NCBI GenBank assembly: GCA_002281475.1
Contig: NCGC01000003.1
Span: 1-64,000 of the forward strand
DNA: 64,000 nt
Direction: 5' to 3'
Origin: Methylophilales bacterium 28-44-11
Lineage (GTDB): Bacteria; Pseudomonadota; Gammaproteobacteria; Burkholderiales; Methylophilaceae
Numbering within the stretch: position 1 is the stretch's first letter; every line of letters begins with the position of its first letter. Positions 17,175-24,216 of this stretch are shown here, piece by piece. Position numbers and translations under genes: made by a program. The notes beneath the pieces are model-generated. The model was not told the origin of the DNA and did not search any database. It saw only the letters and a list, made by a program, of their open reading frames with translations.

Positions 17175-18878
17175 ATGGCGCGGCCAGAAAAAATTAGGCT
17201 TGGTGAGATTCTGATACAACAGAATCTGCTGTTGCCTGAGCAGCTAGAGCAAGCGCTAGTGGAACAAAAACGTACAGGGCGAAAATTAGGCCGTGTATTT
17301 ATCGACAGCGGCTTTGTGACTGAAAAACAAATTTCTGAAGCCTTGGCACGCCAACTCAACATTCCCTTTATCGATCTCAGTCAATTTAATGTGCAGTCGC
17401 AAGACGTGCAAAAACTTCCTGAAGCACAAGCAAGAAGATTTCGCGCCATCATATTGGAAGACCGTGGTCATACCTATTTTGTGGGGATGGCAGACCCGTC
17501 TGATTTATTTGCCTACGATGAGCTGGTGCGAGTGCTTAAGCGCGATATTGAGTTGGCGGTAGTACAAGAAAGTATGTTGTTGCAAGTGGTAGATAGAACC
17601 TATCGACTGACCGATGAGATTTCTCACTTGGCGATGGAGCTACAGCAGGACTTAGGTGACAACAGCCTGGATTTTGTGAGCTTAGCTACCAATGACAGCG
17701 CTGAAGAAGCACCCGTCGTTAAATTATTACAAACCATTTTCGATGATGCAGTGCAAGTGCGCGCATCAGATATTCATATTGAACCACAAGAAGGTAAATT
17801 GCATATCCGCTTTCGAATTGACGGCGTGATGCATCTGCAAACACAAGCGGACATGAAGATTGCCACCGCATTGGTGTTGCGCTTGAAATTGATGTCTGGC
17901 TTAGATATTTCTGAAAAACGTCTGCCACAAGATGGCCGCTTTGGTATTAAGGTGAAGTCGGTTCCCGTGGATATTCGTATTTCCACCATGCCTACGCAAT
18001 ATGGTGAATCGGTGGTGATGCGTTTGCTAATTCAAAATGCTGGCAATTTCACCTTAGAAAAGTTGGGCATGCCACCAGATATGTTGGCGCGCTTTAGAAA
18101 ATTGATTCATCGCCCGAGCGGTATGGTGTTGGTTACCGGTCCGACGGGTAGCGGTAAAACGACAACTTTATATGCGGCGTTGAATGAGTTGAATTCGCAT
18201 GCCAATAAAATCATTACGGTTGAAGACCCAGTGGAGTATCGCTTGCCTGGCATTAACCAAGTACAGGTGAACGAAAAAATTGATTTAGATTTTGCACGCG
18301 TGTTACGCACCACCTTACGCCAAGACCCAGACATTATTCTGGTGGGTGAAATGCGCGATGAACCTACCGCGCAAACAGGCCTGAGGGCTGCCATGACCGG
18401 TCACTTGGTGCTGTCAACCTTGCATACCAATGATGCCACCACTGCGCCAATCCGCTTGATTGACATGGGCGCACCACGTTTTATGGTGGCAATGTCATTG
18501 TTGGGGGTCATTGCACAACGTTTGGTACGCACCGTGTGCGAACACTGCAAGCAACCTTATACACCTACAGCCAATGAGCAATTATGGTTAAAACAAGAGC
18601 TTGGTGGCAGTGCCACTACGCAGAGTTTTGTGCATGGCAAAGGCTGTAGCCATTGTAACCAAACCGGCTATCAAGGTCGGGTAGGTGTGTATGAGTTATT
18701 AGAGATGAATGATGAATTGGTAGAAGCCGTCAATCATCAAGACACCAATCTATTTATTCAAAAAGCCCGAACACGCATGCAAGGTCAAACCTTGCGCAGT
18801 CAATCTATCCAATTGGCGTTAGATCAGCGCACCACAGTGGCTGAAATTATGCGTATCAATAACCAGTTTGATGCCTAA
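17175..18878 (+). CDS. mshE: MSHA pilus assembly ATPase MshE
   Basis: A 567-residue GspE/PilB-family hexameric ATPase. The N-domain (about 5-75) has RLGEILIQQNLLLPEQL followed by a second RKLGRVFIDSGFVTEKQ block, the paired RLGxxL… pattern of the MshEN c-di-GMP-binding domain. Walker A GPTGSGKTTT is near residue 321. An Asp box, Walker B (DIILVGEMRD), a His box (LHTNDA) and a tetra-Cys zinc motif (CEHC … CSHC) follow. It powers pilus extension on the cytoplasmic face. It is the first gene of the MSHA run, with mshG 5 nt downstream. Confidence 0.93.
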   Translation: MARPEKIRLGEILIQQNLLLPEQLEQALVEQKRTGRKLGRVFIDSGFVTEKQISEALARQLNIPFIDLSQFNVQSQDVQKLPEAQARRFRAIILEDRGHTYFVGMADPSDLFAYDELVRVLKRDIELAVVQESMLLQVVDRTYRLTDEISHLAMELQQDLGDNSLDFVSLATNDSAEEAPVVKLLQTIFDDAVQVRASDIHIEPQEGKLHIRFRIDGVMHLQTQADMKIATALVLRLKLMSGLDISEKRLPQDGRFGIKVKSVPVDIRISTMPTQYGESVVMRLLIQNAGNFTLEKLGMPPDMLARFRKLIHRPSGMVLVTGPTGSGKTTTLYAALNELNSHANKIITVEDPVEYRLPGINQVQVNEKIDLDFARVLRTTLRQDPDIILVGEMRDEPTAQTGLRAAMTGHLVLSTLHTNDATTAPIRLIDMGAPRFMVAMSLLGVIAQRLVRTVCEHCKQPYTPTANEQLWLKQELGGSATTQSFVHGKGCSHCNQTGYQGRVGVYELLEMNDELVEAVNHQDTNLFIQKARTRMQGQTLRSQSIQLALDQRTTVAEIMRINNQFDA

Positions 18879-18883
18879 CGCCG

Positions 18884-20107
18884 ATGCCAGCTTACTCATA
18901 CACAGGACGTGATGCCAACGGCGCACAAGTGACAGGGGTGTTAGAAGCCGCTGATACCAATGCTATGGTGAATTTGCTGCAGACCAGCAACATCACACCG
19001 ATATTGATTGAGCAAGCGCGCAAGGCAGTTGAAACCAAAGTCACGCTGCCGAATATGTTTGAAGAGAAAATCACCTCACTTGACATCATGTTATTCAGCC
19101 GACAAATGTACACCTTACTTAAGGCGGGGATTCCTATCATGCAAGCGTTAGGTGGTTTGCAGGCATCCACAAAAAATCAGCGCATGGCAGCAGTGGTGGG
19201 TGATTTGCGCCAAAGCTTAGATGGTGGACGTGAGTTGTCTGCTGCGATGGCTGAGCATCCCAAAGTGTTTAATGGATTTTATGTGAGCATGGTACGAGTG
19301 GGTGAAACCACAGGCATGATGGATAACATTTTTTTAAGGCTATTCAATCACTTAGAGTTTGAACGCTTTATGCATGGCCAGATTAAAGCGGCTTTACGCT
19401 ACCCCACTTTTGTATTAATTGCGATGGCGGTTGCCATCGTCGTGATTAATATTTTCGTCATTCCCTCCTTTGCCAAAGTGTTCGACAGCATGCATGCAGA
19501 ACTGCCATTGCTCACGCGTGTTTTGCTTGGATTCTCCAATCTTATGTTGGCATATTGGCCTGTGCTGATTGGTGGCGCGGTAGGCATTGCGTTTCTGTTT
19601 AAGCGTTATATCGCCACCACTGTTGGGCGTTACAAGTGGGATACCTTTAAGTTATCTATCCCCATTGCAGGAAAAATTGTACAAAAAGGCACCATGGCAC
19701 GCTTTGCCAGAAGCTTTGCATTGGCCAGCAAAAGTGGGGTGCCGATTACCAACGCATTAAAGTTAGTGGCACAAACCATCGATAACGAATATATCGCCAA
19801 AAAAGTGGATGGCATGCGCGCGGGCATTGAGCGTGGCGAGAGCATTTTGCGTACCGCTAACAGTGCGGGCGTGTTTAATCCCTTGGTGTTGCAAATGATT
19901 GCGGTAGGAGAGGAATCAGGCGCATTAGATGATTTGATGCAAGAAATTGCCGATATGTACCAGCGCGATATGGAATATGAAATTAAGACACTCGGTGCAC
20001 AAATCGAGCCGATTTTAATTGTGTTTTTGGGCGTCATGGTCTTGATATTGGCACTGGGCATTTTCTTACCAGTGTGGGATTTGGGCAAAGTGGCGTTACA
20101 TAAATAA
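18884..20107 (+). CDS. mshG: MSHA pilus platform protein MshG (PilC/GspF family)
   Basis: A 407-residue inner-membrane protein with two GspF repeats (about 70-190 and 275-395) and three membrane segments. Typical blocks are LFSRQMYTLLKAGIPIMQAL and MIAVGEESGALDDLMQEIADMY. It forms the platform that couples the MshE ATPase to pilin polymerisation. It directly follows mshE. A second platform protein of the same superfamily (PilC) is cut by the right window edge. Confidence 0.92.
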   Translation: MPAYSYTGRDANGAQVTGVLEAADTNAMVNLLQTSNITPILIEQARKAVETKVTLPNMFEEKITSLDIMLFSRQMYTLLKAGIPIMQALGGLQASTKNQRMAAVVGDLRQSLDGGRELSAAMAEHPKVFNGFYVSMVRVGETTGMMDNIFLRLFNHLEFERFMHGQIKAALRYPTFVLIAMAVAIVVINIFVIPSFAKVFDSMHAELPLLTRVLLGFSNLMLAYWPVLIGGAVGIAFLFKRYIATTVGRYKWDTFKLSIPIAGKIVQKGTMARFARSFALASKSGVPITNALKLVAQTIDNEYIAKKVDGMRAGIERGESILRTANSAGVFNPLVLQMIAVGEESGALDDLMQEIADMYQRDMEYEIKTLGAQIEPILIVFLGVMVLILALGIFLPVWDLGKVALHK

Positions 20108-20118
20108 AGAAAAATAAT

Positions 20119-20421
20119 ATGCCAATAAAAGATATGCGCGATTCAAGTTTTATATGGGGTAACCCAATTAAACGCTCAACTCGCGTTGCGGGTGTGGTGT
20201 GTGCAATTTTAGTTCTTGTGGCCATGGCTGTTTTATTGGTGTTTGTGGCAGATTTAAATACGGAGATTCAGCATGCGAATCAACGTGCTGATGCAGAGCG
20301 GCAATGTGCAAAAGCATTAGAGGCATGGGTGCATCAGCAAGTGGCACCTGATAACCCATCCAACTTAGACAGTTTGGTTAGCGTAAAGGACAAAGCGTGT
20401 AAATCGCATATGCGTATGTAG
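20119..20421 (+). CDS. Single-pass membrane protein at the mshF position
   Basis: A 100-residue protein with a short basic N-terminus, one membrane segment (about 25-46) and a short soluble tail with two Cys. It lies 11 nt after mshG and before the pilins, exactly where Vibrio has mshF. Sequence alone does not prove homology, so no symbol is given. It is probably a minor assembly protein of the pilus. Confidence 0.65.
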   Translation: MPIKDMRDSSFIWGNPIKRSTRVAGVVCAILVLVAMAVLLVFVADLNTEIQHANQRADAERQCAKALEAWVHQQVAPDNPSNLDSLVSVKDKACKSHMRM

Positions 20422-20476
20422 TGAATAGTGCAAGGAATAAAACAGATTTGAATTGTAAATATAAGGAGTACTTGAG

Positions 20477-21022
20477 ATGAAACATGTAAAAGGTTTTACG
20501 TTGATTGAACTGATCGTCGTCATTGTGATTTTGGCGACTTTATCTGCGCTTGCGTTGCCAAGGTTTACTAGTTTGCAACGCGATGCACGCATTGCCAAAC
20601 TCAATGCAGCGCGTGGCGCAGTAGCCACTGCTTCTGCACTCACCCACGCGACTGTATTGGCCAAAAATAATGTGGCAGACCCCATCGCCTGTGCAGGTGG
20701 CGGTGGTACAGCCAATAACCTAAATGGTGCAGCGGGTACGCTATGTACAGAAGGCGGTATCGTACGCATGGTATTTGGTTATCCCGATGTTACCGCGATT
20801 GGTACGCCAGGGTTGCTCTCGGCAGCAGGTTTGTCTACTAGCTTTAACCCAACACTTGCAGAACTAAATGCCGATGGTTACAACTATAACGCCACAGGCA
20901 CTCAAGCTACATTTCAAATTCAAGGCGCGACCACCCCAGGCAACTGTCAGTTTACCTATACCGAGCCCCCCGCCGCCAACGCGGCACCCATTATTACGGC
21001 GGTGGTCACGACAGGGTGTTAA
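20477..21022 (+). CDS. MSHA-type pilin (MshB/MshA-like)
   Basis: A 181-residue type IV prepilin. It has a short leader MKHVKG, cleavage before FTLIELIVVIV with Glu5, and a hydrophobic helix. The C-terminal part has Cys pairs (…NCQFTY … VVTTGC, with Cys as the last residue), as in MSHA pilins. The position (first pilin after the mshF-like gene) suggests MshB. An AAGGAG site stands upstream of the ATG. Minor or major pilin status cannot be decided from sequence. Confidence 0.85.
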   Translation: MKHVKGFTLIELIVVIVILATLSALALPRFTSLQRDARIAKLNAARGAVATASALTHATVLAKNNVADPIACAGGGGTANNLNGAAGTLCTEGGIVRMVFGYPDVTAIGTPGLLSAAGLSTSFNPTLAELNADGYNYNATGTQATFQIQGATTPGNCQFTYTEPPAANAAPIITAVVTTGC

Positions 21023-21090
21023 GCCAGTTTTTTAGATGGAAATTCAGTAAAAAAGCAGTGCGATGTTTAATTAAAATAAGGAGCAATAAC

Positions 21091-21546
21091 ATGAAACAAT
21101 TTTCAAGAAATACGCAGTCAGGGTTTACATTAGTCGAGTTAATCGTAGTCATCGTGGTGTTAGGTATTTTGGCAGCCACGGCATTACCTAAATTTATCAA
21201 TGTCAGCACTGAAGCAAGAGCTGCCTCAGTCAATGGCGTTACAGGTGCATTGCGTTCAGCAGTGTCACTTGTGCAAGCTAAGTATTATGCAGCGGGCAAT
21301 ACTGCAGCTACTACTGTGACCATGCAAGACGGCTCAGCGGTCACAGTAGCAGCTGGCACAGGTATCCCGGCAGGTACAGCGGCTGGCATTGGTGCGGCAT
21401 TACAATCTACAGAAGGCTTTACAGTGGATTATACAACTGCAACAGCCGTGACCTTTAGACCCACAAGCGGTGGCAGCGCAACATGCCAAGTGGCTTATAA
21501 CGGTACTACTGGGTTAATCGATACTCCTGTAGTGTCTGGCTGCTAA
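21091..21546 (+). CDS. mshA: MSHA-type pilin, probable major pilin MshA
   Basis: A 151-residue prepilin with leader MKQFSRNTQSG and mature start FTLVELIVVIVVLG (Glu5). The body is Ala/Thr/Gly-rich and ends in a Cys (…ATCQVAYNGTTG…VVSGC), giving a C-terminal disulfide loop. It is a clear paralogue of the preceding pilin. An AAGGAG site at 21078-21083 fixes the ATG at 21091, although the frame is open further upstream. The strong ribosome site and compact size fit the major subunit; this is inference. Confidence 0.83.
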   Translation: MKQFSRNTQSGFTLVELIVVIVVLGILAATALPKFINVSTEARAASVNGVTGALRSAVSLVQAKYYAAGNTAATTVTMQDGSAVTVAAGTGIPAGTAAGIGAALQSTEGFTVDYTTATAVTFRPTSGGSATCQVAYNGTTGLIDTPVVSGC

Positions 21547-21563
21547 TATTGATTAAAGGCCTT

Positions 21564-22052
21564 ATGCCAATACGCCCACAGCCAATGTGCTCGCGACTGC
21601 AAGCAGGATTCACGCTGGTTGAGCTCATTGCAGTCATCACCATAATAGGACTGCTGGCGGCAGTGGCTGGGCCAAAATTTATTGGCAATGCAGTATTTGA
21701 AACACGGGGTGCACAAGGGACATTGTTGGCAGCATTGCGCTACGCGCAAAAAACGGCGGTGGCACAACGACGCGTAGTATATTTGAATCTCAATACCAGT
21801 AGCCGAGTATTATGTTTGGGCTATACGCTTAACTGCAGTAGTGCTGTGATCGACCCAGCCACGCAAGTGGCCTACAGCAAAACATTACCATCGAGTGTGA
21901 CATTAGGCGCTACTCATGCAACTTTAGGCTTTGATGGTTTGGGGCGTCCAGTGCCAAATGCTAATGCCAGTTACAGTGTGCAAAATGCCACTGATTTAAG
22001 TGAAAGCCCACGCACGATAGAAGTAGAGGCGGAAACCGGCTATGTACGTTAA
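21564..22052 (+). CDS. mshC: MshC-like minor pilin (GspH/FimT type)
   Basis: A 162-residue prepilin with an 18-20-residue leader and mature start FTLVELIAVITIIGLLAAV (Glu5). It is followed by a GspH-like body (…LLAALRYAQKTAVAQRRVVYLNL…) typical of FimT/GspH/MshC minor pilins. An in-frame TTG at 21549 is possible, but the ATG at 21564 after AAAGG is more likely. The next gene starts inside its 3' end. Confidence 0.8.
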   Translation: MPIRPQPMCSRLQAGFTLVELIAVITIIGLLAAVAGPKFIGNAVFETRGAQGTLLAALRYAQKTAVAQRRVVYLNLNTSSRVLCLGYTLNCSSAVIDPATQVAYSKTLPSSVTLGATHATLGFDGLGRPVPNANASYSVQNATDLSESPRTIEVEAETGYVR

Positions 22053-22668
22053 AGACAGGTTGAATCATCAACATGGGCGTGCTGCTTGGTTGCAATCAGG
22101 CGTGAGCTTGATTGAACTCATTGTTTTTATTGTGATTGTTGGGGCTGCGCTGGCTGGAGTGCTCAAAGTGTTAGAAGTGACCAATCGCAACAGTGCTGAC
22201 CCATTGGTGCGTAAGCAAGCCTTGTCCATTGCAGAATCTTTATTGCTCGAAATCACACAACAATCATTTACCTTATGTGACCCAGATGATGTGAATGCAA
22301 GTAGCGCTACCACCGTTGCAGATTGTACAAATGCACAAGACAAAGGGGGAGGCGCACTGACTGCACCCACACCCGCATCGGAAAGCCGCTACAGCAGTGC
22401 AGACCCATTTGACAACGTGGCTGATTATGGTGGATTTGTCATGCCTGGTGCAGGTTGCGCTGGCATCTGCATGCCGGGCGATACCACACCTTTGGCAGGA
22501 TTAAATGGCTATAGCGCCAATGTCAGTGTGACACGCGCTGGTGGCGTTGCTCCTTTTGCAGGGTTGCCTGCCGACGCAGTGCTCAAAGTAACAATCAATG
22601 TATCTGGGCCAGCCAATACGCAAGTGGCATTGGTCGGCTATAGGTTACGCTATGCGCCCAATACTTAA
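22042..22668 (+). CDS. mshD: MshD-like minor pilin
   Basis: A 208-residue prepilin-like protein with a 19-residue leader and mature start VSLIELIVFIVIVGAALAGV (Val1, Glu5). It has a body with paired Cys residues (CDPDD, DCTNAQ, GCAGIC). Its ATG overlaps the end of mshC and its end overlaps the next start, indicating tight coupling. The assignment comes from order and the PilV-like AESLLLEI segment after the helix. Confidence 0.78.
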   Translation: MYVKDRLNHQHGRAAWLQSGVSLIELIVFIVIVGAALAGVLKVLEVTNRNSADPLVRKQALSIAESLLLEITQQSFTLCDPDDVNASSATTVADCTNAQDKGGGALTAPTPASESRYSSADPFDNVADYGGFVMPGAGCAGICMPGDTTPLAGLNGYSANVSVTRAGGVAPFAGLPADAVLKVTINVSGPANTQVALVGYRLRYAPNT

Positions 22669-23494
22669 TTTCTCACAAAGGTATACCAGACATTCAGCCA
22701 ATCATGGTTTTACGATTGTCGAGCTGATTGTTGTCATTACCGTGGTCGGCATTTTGGCAGCAGGCGCGGCGACTTTTATTCGTAACCCCACGCAGGCCTA
22801 TTTTGATGTGGAGAATTATGCCAATCTGACTGACCGTGCAGATACCGCTTTGCGTCGACTGTCACGTGAGATGCGTAATGCTTTACCTAACAGCGTGCGC
22901 GCCACCACCAATGGGGCTGATAGTTTTGTTGAATTTATTCCAGTGACGGCAGCAGGGCGTTACCGCGCAGAAATAGGCAATAACGCAAGTGATAACCCAC
23001 TCGATTTTGCTGCAAGTGCGGATAGTTTTGATGTGCTGGGTGCTCCAGTGAATGTGGGCGCAGGACAGCAATTGGTAATTTATAACTTAGGTGTAAGCGG
23101 AGCAGATGCATATGAGGGCACCAATCGACGTGCGTTGGCGACCACAGGTAATCTTAGTAGCTTAAGTTTTAGTGGCGGTGCGTTTCCACAACCCTCGCCA
23201 TCCAGCCGTTTTTATGTGGTGGGGACTGCGACCACTTATGCATGCGATATGACTAATCGCAGATTGGTCATGTACAGTGGTTACGCTATTCAGAGCACGC
23301 AACCTGCAAGTATTAGTGCTTTAAATGCGTTAACTACAGGGCGCCAAATTGCAAGCAATGTCACCAGTTGCCAAATGCAATACGTACCCGGCGCGTTACA
23401 ACGGAGTGGCATTGTGTTGGTGTATTTGGGGTTGACGCAAGATGCGGCTAGGGTGAATCTAATGCAGCAAATCAACGTGGTGAACTCACCATGA
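22652..23494 (+). CDS. mshO: MshO-like minor pilin
   Basis: A 280-residue prepilin: leader MRPILNFSQRYTRHSANHG, mature start FTIVELIVVITVVGILAAG (Glu5), then LTDRADTALRRLSREMRNALPNSVR as in MshO/PilW-type pilins. The start at 22652 overlaps mshD by 17 nt and keeps a sensible leader length. The frame is open upstream, but inside mshD. It probably belongs to the pilus-tip initiation complex. Confidence 0.8.
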   Translation: MRPILNFSQRYTRHSANHGFTIVELIVVITVVGILAAGAATFIRNPTQAYFDVENYANLTDRADTALRRLSREMRNALPNSVRATTNGADSFVEFIPVTAAGRYRAEIGNNASDNPLDFAASADSFDVLGAPVNVGAGQQLVIYNLGVSGADAYEGTNRRALATTGNLSSLSFSGGAFPQPSPSSRFYVVGTATTYACDMTNRRLVMYSGYAIQSTQPASISALNALTTGRQIASNVTSCQMQYVPGALQRSGIVLVYLGLTQDAARVNLMQQINVVNSP

Positions 23495-23539
23495 ACCATC
23501 TGTGCATCTCGACTGCGCTCATTCATGCTGTGTTAAACA

Positions 23540-23588
23540 CTGGCGCAAAATCCTCATTTATGCAATATAAACTCCGGTTTTTTGCCAG
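23540..23588. repeat. Imperfect 49-nt palindrome, repeat-like element
   Basis: The arms CTGGCGCAAAATCC… and …CCGGTTTTTTGCCAG pair with a few bulges around an AT-rich centre. This forms a long stem in the 163-bp gap between mshO and mshP, the longest gap of the run. It resembles a dispersed intergenic palindrome (REP/MITE type) more than a terminator, because it lacks a clean T-run after the stem. Confidence 0.45.
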
Positions 23589-23657
23589 CGTTTGCCTCGC
23601 CTTAATCTCGCTCGTTTCGTTATGCCCTAGATGGTTTTGCTAAAATAGGAATATTCA

Positions 23658-24110
23658 ATGATGGTGAAACATCAACGTGGTTTTTTACTGCCAGCCGCTA
23701 TTTTCTTAGTGGTGATTCTGGCTGGTCTAGGCGCGTATGCTGTCAATATCAGTACCTTGCAACAAGCCACTTCCACCCAAGATGTGCAAGGTGCACGAGC
23801 TTATCAAATGGCACGTGCGGGTGTGGAGTGGGCAGCCTATCAGGTATTGGCACCGGGCACAGCTGATTTAGGCAATTGTCCGGCCAGCCCAACCGTGTTA
23901 ACCATAGAAGGATTTGCTGTGTCTGTGAGTTGTACCCGCCATCCTGATATTTATGAGCAGGATATCGACCATACCATTGCGATGTACGACATTGTGGCCA
24001 CCGCAACATTTGGAACCGTGGGCACTGCGGGCTACATTGAACGGCAAGTGCAAGTGACGCTCAGTAAGTGCCGCGGTACAGATGCAGTCACGCCGTATCA
24101 GTGCGCATGA
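23658..24110 (+). CDS. mshP: MshP-like pilus accessory protein
   Basis: A 150-residue protein with a pilin-like N-terminus (QRG followed by FLLPAAIFLVVILAGLGAYAV) that lacks Glu5. The segment ARAYQMARAGVEWAAYQVL is typical of MshP and PilX-N proteins. Several Cys are present in the body. AGGA lies 9 nt before the first of two ATG codons. It stands between mshO and mshQ as in Vibrio. Confidence 0.8.
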   Translation: MMVKHQRGFLLPAAIFLVVILAGLGAYAVNISTLQQATSTQDVQGARAYQMARAGVEWAAYQVLAPGTADLGNCPASPTVLTIEGFAVSVSCTRHPDIYEQDIDHTIAMYDIVATATFGTVGTAGYIERQVQVTLSKCRGTDAVTPYQCA

Positions 24111-24185
24111 GTCTGCACGCCAGATTTACGGCATAAATCTCCCTTTGTTTCAGGCTTTAATCTACAGCCCTCAGTAGCATAATCG

Positions 24186-24205
24186 CCCAATCTACCAAGA
24201 TTGGG
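24186..24205 (+). promoter_or_regulatory. Perfect 8-bp hairpin overlapping the putative mshQ ribosome site
   Basis: CCCAATCT (24186-24193) and AGATTGGG (24198-24205) pair perfectly around an ACCA loop. The 3' arm contains most of the GGGG (24203-24206) that would serve as the ribosome site for a TTG start at 24217. This could mask initiation of the tip-protein gene or attenuate transcription. Confidence 0.5.
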
Positions 24206-24216
24206 GTAATAAGACC

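Noticed and set aside
23491..23643. 50-codon frame starting in an ATGA overlap with mshO
   Set aside because: It runs through the palindromic element, has no ribosome site, and its composition looks like translated repeat sequence rather than a gene.
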